From Tetrahymena thermophila SB210 (Eukaryota; Ciliophora; Oligohymenophorea; Hymenostomatida; Tetrahymenidae): a DNA stretch of 64,000 nt. A program made the translations under genes and the position numbers. Position 1 is the stretch's first letter, and each line of letters opens with the position of its first letter. The stretch spans positions 124,001 through 188,000 of the forward strand of contig NW_002476421.1 in assembly GCF_000189635.1 (NCBI RefSeq), in the 5' to 3' direction. Below are positions 25,141 to 36,553 of this stretch, piece after piece. The notes under the pieces are model-generated. The model ran no database searches, was not told the DNA's origin, and saw nothing but the letters and a program-made list of their open reading frames with translations.

Positions 25141-26383
25141 ATGAAGAAGAAACTATTTTTTTTATTAGTTATTTTGAAAGCATTGCTTTTATCTAATGTG
25201 ACCTCTCTCTAAAAAAGCATAAGTTACTAAAAATTAGATAAAGAATTCAATCCTTCATGTAAAATTTTGTTATCATTTTATACAATGCTAAAAATATTTT
25301 TAATTAGAATGCTAATCAATAATCACGAATCTTAAAGCCAACTAAATTGAAAATGTTTGTGTTACTAATGAAATACTATTGCAAGTTCCTCTAGATCAAT
25401 AAGAATCTTTTAATTTATTTAAAGTGGGATTAGGTAAACCAGAGAAACTTTAATTTGAAATTTAAGATATTTCTGATATGTTAAGTTAAGCATCAGAATG
25501 GAGCATGAAAGGAATATATAAAGAATTTGAAGAAGAAAATAAATAGAGACTAAGATTTTTATCAAACTCTGCAGAATATCAAAAAGAAAATGGAGAACTA
25601 TCAAATAGACTTAAGCTAATTAAAATAGTTTAGCTTCATAAATTTATTGTTTTTGACAGTATATCCTAATCGTCATATATTTCAAATAGGAAGCTCGATA
25701 TTTTTAATTTAATTAATTAAATTTAAAAGTGTAAATAGTTCACTTATCTTTAAGTATAAGATCATGATTCCTTCTTATTAGCCTGTGATAATAAAATAGT
25801 TGAAAAGAAGGAAAATTTATTAAAAGAATATGAATATACAAATGATACTGATTTGGGTGTTAACTAAAAATTAGCAATATTAAATAATAATTAGATTTAT
25901 ATTCATGATTAAGAAAAGGTTTGCAATTTAAAAGGAAAGTGTTTTAAAGTTGATAAAAGCTATCTGATTAAAAATATAAATCATTTCAATATGGACCTAT
26001 TCTAAATCTAATTAAAATCTACTGAAAGCAGTGATATAGATTATTTTGTTAATATCCCTTACAATATTTATTAACTCAGATCATTTTAAAGAGACTGTCA
26101 AATCTGTAGTTTGAAGAATTAAAATTGCCAACTAGACTGTTTCAACAGAAAGAAATCTAGCCAAAATACTACTTAGTAATATGAAAGCTTAATGTACTTT
26201 GCAATATACTTTATTCTTTCTATTTTAGTCATAACAGCAATTGTTTGCTCTTTTCTTTTAAATAGAGATAAAAAATCTTTTTAAGAAATGATTTAAACTG
26301 TCGCGACTTTTAAACATCCAATAGGTTTATAAAAAATAGAACTACCATAAATATCTACAGAAATATCTTACTTAAAGTCTTGA
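25141..26383 (+). CDS. Type I membrane protein, cysteine-rich juxtamembrane region, 397 aa
   Basis: Two exons (25141-25258 and 25308-26383) flank a 49-nt GT...TTTTTAATTAG intron, needed because the unspliced frame meets TGA. A hydrophobic N-terminus (FFLLVILKALLLSNVTS) is a clear signal peptide. A roughly 310-residue lumenal or extracellular part with no recognised fold follows. Just before the membrane is a cysteine cluster (CQICSLKNQNCQLDCF, about residues 305-320). One transmembrane helix lies at about 334-357 (YFAIYFILSILVITAIVCSFLL), followed by a tail of about 40 residues. The DNA for the last part of the tail and the adjoining 3' flank is duplicated directly downstream. Function unknown; a receptor or cargo-type protein of the secretory or cortical membranes is possible. 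Confidence 0.75.
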
Positions 26384-26512
26384 TTATTGTAAAATATTTA
26401 ATTGACTTTAAAGCATCCAATACTTTTATTTATAAAAAAATAGAAATTCCATAAATAAAAATAGAAATCTCTTAGTTAAAGTCTTTATTAAATAAAAATA
26501 TTTAATCAACTT
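26305..26512. repeat. Tandem duplication of a gene's 3' end, unit about 100 bp
   Basis: Copy 1 (26305-26403) spans the last 26 or so codons, the stop and a little 3' flank of the membrane-protein gene. Copy 2 (about 26404-26512) follows directly, with the same order of motifs (GACTTTAAA-CATCCAATA; AAATAGAA-TACCATAAAT or its variant; TTAAAGTCTT). In copy 2 the stop context reads TCTTTATT, so the TGA is lost there. Confidence 0.8.
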
Positions 26513-27866
26513 AAGTTCTCAAATTTATTTTTAGTTAACAATCTTTTTTTTATAGAGTACAATTCATTCATTTTGTAATTATTAAATTAATATAAAATAA
26601 TTCAAAATATTTATTAAATTTACACTTTTTATAATTTCATATAAAATACTTTAAATATAAAACGAATAAAGGTATGTTAATCATCTGTTCTAAGATGTAA
26701 ATTTAATTATATTTACTTCTAATATCTAAATTTATTAACTTTATATTAACTTTCTAAATTTATTTTGGTTTTTAAAATTTAAAAAAGAGTATTTTTTTAA
26801 AAATTTTAAAAATAAATATATTTAGAATTTTAAGTTATTTTGCATACTATATAATAAATATATTAATTCATATTTGCTAATTTTATTTAAATATTTATTA
26901 ATAAAGAAGTATATAAGCTTAAGAAATATAAGACTTTTATTTTCAATCAATAAATATATTTGAATCCAAATAAATATTTAAGAATATCAATAAGCATTAC
27001 ATTATTTAAAGAATAGTTTTAAATATAGTTATTTAGGTATAGAGGTTATTAAGCAATATGAATTCTTATTTTTAATTAAATAAAATAGACTTTAAATTGA
27101 ATAGATTTCAAATGAGATATCTTGAATATTTTGTTTAAATGGTAATAGAAAAAAAAATTTGAAAACTAATTTTAAAGTTGTAAAGTAATTAATTCAAGCA
27201 AATTTTCTAGATAGTTCTATAAAAATAATAAAAATTTATGAAATAGCATGTCGCTTTGATTAATTTTAGAAGAATTATACAAAGAAAAATCTAATTGAAT
27301 ATAATAGAACAAATAATAAATCTTTATTCAACAGATATATAATTCAATTAGTAATTTATTGAATCAGATAAGATTAGGGGGTCAAGTTTTTGATAGGAAA
27401 AAAAGAAATCAATCAAAGTTATATAGAAATTTAAGGTATGAGAAAGCTTATGATAATATTTGATGATTGATGGATGATAGAACAAACAAATTCAAAGTCT
27501 TTATTTGAATCATACATACATATATCCATAAATAATTAAATAAATACATTCATACACAACTAAAAAAGATGATAAATAATAATGAAGCTTAGATAATTAT
27601 TATGAGTGAATAAAGGATTGCTCAATAATATGCAATCTTATGATAGCTGATTCAATCTTGATATTGATTAATGCTCAGATATAAGATATCTTGTAATTTT
27701 ATAAATAATTTAAAGATCATGTTAAGAAGTAAACGATAATAAAAAATTATTTATTTATTGTTATTGAATTTAAATACATTTTGATAATCTTAAGCTTTAG
27801 ATATAATCAAATATTTATCAAATATTAAATAAAATCAATAAAATAAGTAATAAATACATCATAAAA
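26513..27866. other. Intergenic region, no gene seen
   Basis: AT-rich, about 1.35 kb, upstream of the PGAM gene and containing its promoter. I found no supported ORF, RNA gene or strong repeat. Confidence 0.55.
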
Positions 27867-29665
27867 ATGATCGGAACTTTCTTCAATCGTTTCTCTAAAA
27901 ATTTGCACTCTATTAGCAAATACAATTTTACAAGCAACCCTGAAGCCAAAGTAAGATCATCTTATTTCAAGAATACTATGCAAAATTCAATCTAAACCTT
28001 TTAATTAATCAATATCTCGCTCATTTTTTGAGCGCATGTCTATTGAAATCATTCTTTTTAACCTGCAAATCATTTAAATATTTACAAAATAAACTTTATT
28101 TATGAAACAAATGAAAAATGTTTTGAATTTACTCATCATGATTACATTAACAAATTCTTCTTAATTAAAAAAGTACAAGATTGTCCTTTTGAGACACGGT
28201 GAATCTGTTTGGAATAAGGAAAATCGTTTCACCGGCTGGAAGGATGTCCAACTCTCTCCTAAAGGTATATTTATTTTAGCTATTTCTATTTAACATTATT
28301 TGCATAGTCAATAAAATGGGTTTGTTTGCAATTAAAACAGTTTTGAATTGAAATTAAAAAAATAGACAGACAGTTAAATAGATAAATAGATAGATAAAAC
28401 CATTTTCAATAATTTGCAAAAAAAAGACTTTTGAGTTAAATAAACATGAGTAGAATAAAATATGTTTTTATATAATGATTAGGTATTGAAGAAGCCAGAT
28501 CTGCTGGTAAGACCTTAAAGCAAAACGGTTACGAATTCGATGTTGTTTACACCTCTGTTTTGACCAGAGCTATCATGACTTATAATAACTTAGCTGATGA
28601 ATTAGGTTGCCACCATTTACCAGTTATTAAACACTGGAGACTCAATGAAAGACATTATGGTGCTCTCTAAGGTTTAAATAAGACTGAAACTGCTGAAAAG
28701 CACGGTGAAGAACAAGTTAAAATATGGAGAAGATCTTACTCAACTCCTCCTCCTGCCCTTGAACTCGATGATGAAAGATGTACCTAAATTTCCTTTTTTC
28801 TTCTTTTAAAAATTAAATTTAAATGCTTTTAAAAATTGAGAGTTGATTTTGTTTAGTTAGTTTTATTGCTCGTTCTACTAACAAAATCAAATAAAAATAC
28901 TTTTTGCTATCTTTTTGATAGAAAAGCTTAGTATTTTCTTTTCTACTTAAAACGAAAATCTCGACAATAGAAAGATTCCTTTGATTCTTTCTTTTTAATT
29001 AAAAATCCAAAGCTATCAAAAATCTCAACTAACTTTTGAATTCTACAAATAGTTTTTATTGTTTATTAATAAAAATAATTCTAATTAAATTCAAAAATAA
29101 ATAGTCCCTGGACACGATAAGAGATACAAGCACCTCCCCATTCAAGCTTTACCTAGAACTGAAGTAACAATAATAAATACCCCCGAAAAATAAACAATTA
29201 AACTAATTGAATAAATAAATAGGCTTTATCTGACTGTGTTGCAAGAGTTATTCCTTTCTGGTATGATTAAATTGTTCCTTCTGTCTTAGCCGGTAAAAAC
29301 GTTTTAGTTGTTGCCCACGGTAACTCTCTCAGATCTATCGTTAAGCATGTTGATAATGTTTCTGAATAAGGTAAATTATCATTTTATATAGAAGAACATA
29401 AAATTTATTTTAATTTTTGGCTAATTATTTATAATTCTTTAATGTAAAAAGATATTATTGGTATTAACATCCCTACCAGTGTTCCTTTAATTTATGAATT
29501 CGATGCTAACTTCAAGCCTATCAGAAACTACTACTTAGGTAACTCATATATTTTAAATGAGCATAACTAAATAATATAAATAAATAAATTTGATAATAAT
29601 TAGCTGATCCTGAAGAATTAAAGAAGAAATAAGAAGCTGTTTAGAACTAGGGTAAGAAGAAATGA
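27867..29665 (+). CDS. PGAM: 2,3-bisphosphoglycerate-dependent phosphoglycerate mutase, 275 aa
   Basis: Seven phase-consistent exons: 27867-27950, 28174-28264, 28483-28779, 29105-29163, 29223-29370, 29452-29538 and 29604-29665. The enzyme interconverts 3- and 2-phosphoglycerate in glycolysis and gluconeogenesis. Family residues are all present: the phospho-histidine motif [10 protein letters not shown] (His36), the substrate loop FTGWKD, the general-acid motif ERHYGALQG (Glu114) and the second catalytic histidine in VAHGNSLR (His209). The length fits the dimeric, cofactor-dependent family plus an extra N-terminus. Exon 1 alone encodes 28 residues rich in Arg, Lys, Ser and Phe with no acidic residue until Glu26 ([20 protein letters not shown]), which resembles a mitochondrial targeting sequence. 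Two introns end in AAAAAG rather than the common TTTAG. Codon use suggests strong expression. Confidence 0.97.
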
Positions 29666-31490
29666 ATAGTTAAAAATATTAGTGAATAAAGATGAGTATT
29701 TCAGTTATACAAATAATTTTAGGAGTAACTAGCTAAACTTAGTAGATTAAAATTAAAAATATTTTAATTTAGTCGTAAATATATTTTTTATGTTGTCTGC
29801 AAATTAAAAATTAGTTGGTAGCTCATTTATTTATTTATCATTCATTATTTTTATTCTTTTTTTACTTTTATAGCTATTTTCTCATACTGAATATTTTAAA
29901 TATTGTTATTTTAATAAATGATTTTATTTGATAAAATCAAAAGGCTTAAAAAAAATAATATAAATATTTTTGAAAATTTTTGATTAAAATTTGTATAGAG
30001 GTATTAAAAAAATAAATTATTTAATTAATTACTTATGCTTTGTTATCTTTACAAAATTATAATTTGATTTTTTTACTAAATTTTAATCATCATTTTTAAG
30101 ATTATTAATTAAAAAAATATTTTTTTAATCTTTGAATAATTAAATTTTAAAAGGTATTTTTTAATTAACTATATTAGTTAGAAAAAAACTAAAATAAATG
30201 AATATATAAAGGAATATGATTTTACTTTTACATAAAAATTGATTAAAGTTTATTATTTTTTATGATTACTCAGATTATCATTTAAAAGTTTTAGTAATTA
30301 AAGGAAATAATATATATTATTGATCTAAGTTTTAGATTGATTCATAATTTTTACTAACTTTAAATATTATTTTATTACATTTAAATAATTACTTATGAAG
30401 ATAAATTAATTAAAATACTGATAACTTATTAACTAAATTATCTAAAGTATTTTTTAAATTTTAGATGAATGAAAATTATATAATGTAATATTAGCAAGCA
30501 TTTTAAGTGCCCCATTTTTAGTAATTAACGATGAACTATTATTATTATCAAAAATAAATTTAAAAATGAAATCAAACATTCATTTATTAATTTATAACTT
30601 TTAAGTTTTAAATAATTAATTTTATCTAGAAATATAATGTATAAATGAGTGAATGAGTACACTCTTAATTAATTTGAATTAAAATTAAAAATTTTATATA
30701 ATGAATTTAAAGATACACTCAATATTTATTGTGCTTAATGCTTTTAAAATAGATTTATTTGAATTAAAATTAGGAAAATTTAAAACACTTTTCAAACATT
30801 TACTCAAGTTACATCATCAGAATTAATTCCAAAATTTAAAATGTTTTATATACCAGATTATATAAAAACCAGCAATTTATTTTTCATTCATTATTTAGCA
30901 TGAAAAAATTAATAAAAATAAAAATAATAGTTTGATTTGCTTTGAATTGAATAGAATTGATTGTAAAATCTATGCAGCTAATTTTTAATTTATTTAGTTA
31001 TTCAATTAATTCATTAGTAAGTGAGAATTTTAACAAAGTTAATATCTATTTATCTATCTATCTATGAAAAATATGTAAAAATAGAAATGATTTTTTGAGA
31101 TAACTAGCTTAGTTAAATTGAAATTTAGAGAGTTGATGATGCACTTTTGAGAAAGTTGAGAGATGCTAAAATATATGGTCTGAGAATGGAACTCACTATT
31201 CAATTTATGATTGAACTTTGATTGAAACAATTTGATAAAAAGGGATAATAACAAACATATGACTATTAATTGTGCAAAACAAATGTATTTTATATATTTA
31301 AATTTGCTAAACAGCGTCAATTAAAGATGAATGATTGACTAGCTGTTGTCTTCCAGCTTATTTAATATTTGCTTATTCCCTAACTATTATTGGCTTGCTT
31401 CAACTAGTTTTTCTAGACTTTAAAATTTAAAAAATCACAGAGCTATATGCATGCTGCGATTTGTGCTAATTATTTTAAGAACTGAATGAT
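29666..31490. other. Convergent intergenic region, no gene seen
   Basis: About 1.8 kb between the 3' ends of PGAM (+) and the small gene at 31491 (-). Highly AT-rich. The hydrophobic frame around 31054-31320 (-) has no coding character. Confidence 0.55.
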
Positions 31491-31892
31491 TCAATATTCT
31501 CTGAGGATTTGTTTAACAAATTCAACACCTTCAGTGTTAATACGATTGGTAAATCTGTCAGCGCAGAAGTTAGAGTCACGAACATTCTTAGCTGAGAAAA
31601 CGCAGGTGTTAAGTTCACCTTCCCAACCTTAAAGCTTTCTGAAAACTCTATCTTGGATTTCTTAAACGTTGGCTTTCTTTTTTAATTGAGTGACAGTAGG
31701 ATGGATAATTTTATGTAAGTTGTTCAAAGCATCTTCCATTTATTGCTTTCTGTCTTCTTGGATGGGAATGAATTCGTAATCACTATAAAAAGTATATTCA
31801 CGGGTAATCAAATCCTATCTGCCCATATTGACAGTGGCTTCGTAGTTCATCTTTTGGATGGTATCCATTTCTTCGACGTTTTAGGTGGCCAT
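31491..31892 (-). CDS. Small conserved-looking protein of unknown function, 133 aa
   Basis: A single exon starting MATQNVEEMDTIQKMNYEA and ending QILREY before TGA at 31491-31493. The sequence is unusually GC-rich for this window. Its codon choice (AAG, ATC, GGT, AGA, CAA) resembles the PGAM gene, which points to strong expression. The protein is soluble and mostly helical, with two cysteines 13 residues apart (C97 and C110) and no signal peptide or membrane segment. I do not recognise the family; a small subunit of an abundant complex would fit size and codon bias, but that is inference. A pyrimidine-rich stretch lies just upstream of the start (about 31905-32060, + strand). Confidence 0.8.
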
Positions 31893-32589
31893 TTCAACTA
31901 AATAAAGCTTTCCTTTTTTCCTTTCTTATTAAATTCCCTAAATACTCTATATGTATTTCTTATTATTTCTTTATCTTATTAATATTTATTTATTTTCCTC
32001 TCTTTATATCTTCGCAGATATTTCTTTCCTCTTCATCTTTCTTGTTAATTCATTAAAAATCTTTTCTTTCATCAATCAATCAAACAAACAAAGCTAGCTA
32101 ACTAAAAAGAGTATCATTCATTTTTTATATTTATTTATTGATGATATTCCTTTTTTTATTATTGTTATTTCAATTTTATTTCATTCATTTGATTTCATTT
32201 AAAACAGCTCTATCTAAGTATATGTATATATGTATAAGTAAATGTATAAACATATCAACCAATTAATTTATATAAAGAATAAAACAATCTCTGATAAAAA
32301 ATATTCAAAAGCTCACAAATAAAATGTTTAAATAAATAAATATCTATTCATTTTAAATGCATTTAATTTTATATAAACAAAATTAAAACAAACATATTAA
32401 CTAATATAAAATTTAAAATACTTTTTATAGACATTTGAATGAATAAATTTAATTATCATTCTATTTTTTATTTAGAAATTTGAAATTATTTTAGTTTATT
32501 AAAAATGTTTTAAAAGATGAAAATAAATTTAAATATATGAATTCAATTCTTCATGAAATAAAAATCATAAAGATTTGATGGATTTATTG
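31893..32589. other. Upstream region of the small gene
   Basis: About 700 bp between two minus-strand genes. The half nearest the 31892 start is rich in CTTT/TTCC tracts on the plus strand and probably holds the 5' leader and promoter. No gene seen. Confidence 0.5.
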
Positions 32590-34524
32590 TCAAAATTAAC
32601 TAAGCAAAGTTAGATCATTTTGCATTTTTTCTAACTCTTCAAGCTACTTTTTTTCATTTTGCTCTTGCTCAAATTTTTCTCTCTAATTTTATAGTTATTT
32701 GGTAAATATTTATATTAATTTAGAATAAAAAATTACCTCCAACTTCAAAATATTCTACTATATTTCTAAATCTCTTTGTTATCTTTTAATGTATTTCATT
32801 TCGTTTTAATATTTAGTTCTATTTTCAATAAAAATTATTAATAAAAATTATATAAAAATTCAAAGTTACTTCTCACTGTTGAATTTTTGAGTACTTTCTG
32901 CTATTTATTAATTGAGCAAATCTATTTAATAATCTCTTTCGTTTAATTCTTATTGCATGGTATCAAGTTTAGATTTCAATTCTTATAATTCATTTTATAA
33001 ACTTTGAATGTCTGGATTTAATTTTTCAGTATAATGATTATCATTAAAATTTAAATTATTCTCATCACAATTTTCTAGCAACTATTCAAAGTTTTCCATT
33101 TGAATTATACTCTAATAAAACTGTTCTATTTACTTTGCTTCTTTCCCTTTCTCTCTTTCTGCCTAAATGCTAATAGCACTATTTAAAAGCTTACACAAGT
33201 CTATCTACATATTTTAATTAAAATATATCAAAAAATCAATTTAAAATTTTATTTATTTATCAAGGAAATCAATTACCTAACTATCAAAAGCCCACTTAAA
33301 AATGAGATTGTTTTCCTAAGCAGAGATTATTTAACAGTTTTATAAGACATAAGAAAAAGCATTGTTTTTATTTGGACACAATTCAGTTTTGTCTTTTCTT
33401 AACATAAGATTTGAGTTTTTCAAATTAAAATTTTCTTGCTTTAACTAGTTTATTTCTTTGGCTAATGCAGCAATTTATTATTCTTTTATGTATAATTAAT
33501 CTTAGTAATCGAGTTAGCTAATGCTCTAATAATTCATCGCCTATTAACTTTCCTATAAACTTTATCGTTCCTTCTTTTCTTTTTCTAATAACTTCATTAC
33601 TCTGTCTACAAAACCAATTATAAAAGAAAAAAATTACATTTATTAAATGAAAAATTATTAAATTTACCTTTTTCTTCATTTACTTTAAGGATAAGCTTAT
33701 CAAGAGGGTCTTCTTTAGGTTAAATATTTTTTAATTCTTTTTCTTCTTCGTTATCACTAAATTATAAGTCATTAATTTTTATAATAGAAACTCTTCTCGA
33801 TTAATTATTGACTGAATTGTATTAAGAGGAGTAATTATGTGCTTTAAACTAGTTTGTATCATAGTTTTTAGTATCATTCGCAAAATTACTTACACATTAT
33901 TTTTTATTTTAATACAAATTGTCAATGCTCTTTAACTTATTATTATTATTAGCCATAACTTCAGTAAATGCTTCTTATCTATTGTAGCTATCTAAACATC
34001 TCTTAGAGCTGTAGTTTTCCTCATTATTAATGTTTTTTTACCTATAAAAATCATTTTGAAACTATTAAGCAGAACTTCTTCTAACTGAAGAATAGTTTGT
34101 TTGGAAAGAACTGTTTACTGAGCTATATTAACTTTGGAAAGAGTCATTTAATTAAATTTATTTTAAACTTTTTTGGTTTTTTATATCTCTATCAATTGCG
34201 AATTCTTATTCCATCAGCATATCTACTATTTTTTACAATTGGCTTTAGATCTTTGAAAATTATGTGTTATTAAGTTGCTTTAAATATTCTATTGTCAATC
34301 CTTCTAGATTCAAATTAGGGATGTTTTCTATTTTAATTCTATCAGATAAGTTCATATCTTTGATTTTTTTATCATTCTTTAGCTTATAATCTCTAATAAA
34401 CTAGCAGAGCTAGACTATTGATACAAAATATTTTACTTTTTATACAAAAAATAATTTTAAAATGCTTACTTGCTTCATCAATTTAGTGCTAATAGGGAGA
34501 GGTACTTTGGTTTACTTGTTTCAT
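32590..34524 (-). CDS. Coiled-coil protein, 546 aa
   Basis: Six phase-consistent exons: 34524-34470, 34414-33668, 33605-33277, 33204-32870, 32818-32737 and 32682-32590. It starts MKQVNQSTSPYQHQIDEA. The N-terminal 110 or so residues are helical (IEYLKQLNNTQFSKIQSQLQ). A Ser/Asn/Tyr-rich stretch follows at about 115-250 (SSVNSSFQTNYSSVRRSS), then a long Lys/Glu/Gln coiled coil to the end (DRVMKLLEKEKKERQS; LKSKLDTMQQELNERDYQ; REKFEQEQNEKKQLEELEK). No motor, kinase or membrane part is seen. Such proteins in ciliates are commonly cytoskeletal or basal-body components, but the class is too broad for a specific call. Confidence 0.83.
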
Positions 34525-36553
34525 TTTTATCTATTTTTAATATTAAAATTTATGGTAAATAGAAGAGTTCTAATTTTTCAGTTTGATTCCTATTAAATTT
34601 TCAACGAATATATTTTGATAAGTAATCAGAGTGTTTGTTTTTCCTTTATAAAAATTAATTAATTTTTTTGTTTATTTGTTACTTGATTTACGAAAAAAAT
34701 ATTGTGAAAATACTTTAAATAATATTTTTATTATCATTTAGTTATTGACATAGTTTAAAAAATAAAATATTCTTATTATCACTTTTTTTCTTTCTATATT
34801 GTCAATTAATTCCAGCCAAATATTTGATAGCAAAATATAAAGCATTTAATACTTTTCTAAAAATATTTTAGAAGATTAATTTTTATTTAAATTATTTTAA
34901 TCAGTTAAAAATAAATAAAAAATTATCTTTATTTAAAAATAAAATGCTAAAATTATTCTTAGTAGCAAATAGAATTACAAAATAAAATAAAATTAAATTA
35001 AATTAATTAATCTTTTTTTTTTCAGAAAAATTTTCAAGTATTATTTTGTAAGTTTTTAGGTATAAATAAATAAAGATAGCTTTTATAATTAAGACAATTT
35101 ATTATGATCGATCATAAGATACTTTTAAAAATAATATTATTTTAATTATATTTTTGTTGATAATTTATAGTGGATAATTATTATCCTTACTGATTTTTTT
35201 TAATTTTTTATCATTTAACCTTATTTATTATATATTATAAATTTTATAAATTCTTTCTTTATTATTCTTAGTAGCAAATAGAATTACAAAATAAAATAAA
35301 ATAAATTATTCTTTTTTTTTTCAGAAAAATTTTCAAGTGTTATTTTGTAAGTTTTTAGGTATAAATAAATAAAGCTAGCTTTTATAATTAAGACAATTTT
35401 TTATGATCGATCATAATATACTTTTAAAAATAATATATTTTTATTATATTTTTGTTGATAATTTATGGTGGATAATTATTATCCTTTTCTACTGATTTTT
35501 TTAAATTTTTTATCATTTAACCTTATTTATTATATATTATAAATTCTTTCTTTATTATTCTTAGTAGCAAATAGAATTACAAAATAAAATAAATTATTCT
35601 TTTTTTTTTCAGAAAAATTTTCAAGTGTTATTTTGTAAGTTTTTAGGTATAAATAAAGCTAGCTTTTATAATTAAGAAAATTTTGTATGATGATAATATA
35701 TTTATTATATTTTTGTTGATAATTTATGGTGAATAATTATTATCATTTTCTTACTGATTTTTAAAAAATTTTTATCATTTAACCTTATTTATTAAATATT
35801 ATAAATTCTTTCTTTCGAGTTGAGTTATTTTTGATCAAATATTTAGAAATCTAATTGAATTTAATAATTTATTCTATTCTATTTTAAATTAAATTAATTT
35901 TATTGTTAAATCCTCTCTAAATCTGATAAATACTTTTTTTATTTATTTTTTATAACAAAAATAAACGACATCTATGTTTAAACTTATTATACTTAACTTA
36001 ATTTATCTACATGTTTATTAAAAAATTTACTAAACTTACATGGTTTACTTAAATAAATTTTTTTAATTATTTTTATCTTTTAATATTTTGTTCTTCATGT
36101 TTTAATTATTATAAAAAAGAAGATTAAAATGAATTAAATTTATTTAAATTTGGCCATTTTATTAAGCTTTATTAAAATTGATTAATTATTTCTATAATAA
36201 CATTTTTAATATTATTTATGATCATCTAAAAATCTTTAAATTAAATTTAGAAAAATCTTGATGCTTAATATTTACAAATTAAAAAAAAGTTTAAAATTTT
36301 GTTTTTTTGATAATTAATTAATTAAGTATATGCACAATATTTTATTGAAAAGAGTAATTATTTGAATTTGATAATTATTTATATTTTATATTTAAAAACT
36401 GTTCAAGTACAGTAACAAATTTTTAATATTCTTTGGTTTGGAAAGTGTAAACTAACATATTTGTTAATAATCAATCAATCTAATTAATTAACTATTTAGC
36501 AATATCAAATAACTACAAATATCCTTCAATATAATTTTGTCTTATAAGTAAAT
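34525..36553. promoter_or_regulatory. Divergent intergenic region holding promoters of coiled-coil and giant genes
   Basis: About 2 kb between two divergent start codons. The central part is a three-copy tandem repeat (separate entry). No coding sequence seen in the rest. Confidence 0.5.
34952..35815. repeat. Three-copy tandem repeat, units about 309, 293 and 262 bp
   Basis: Units begin at 34952, 35261 and 35554, each with ATTATTCTTAGTAGCAAATA. Each runs through a T-tract, then AGAAAAATTTTCAAGT, GTTTTTAGGTATAAATAAA and AACCTTATTTATTA, in the same order. Units 1 and 2 carry the perfect 12-bp palindrome ATGATCGATCAT (35104-35115 and 35403-35414); in unit 3 it is decayed. Units shorten from left to right. 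It lies between divergent start codons. Confidence 0.92.

Noticed and set aside
31054-31320. Minus-strand ORF with a hydrophobic N-terminus
   Set aside because: Phe/Ile/Leu-rich translation of AT-rich 3' flank, no coding character, and no extension in the ciliate code that looks like protein.
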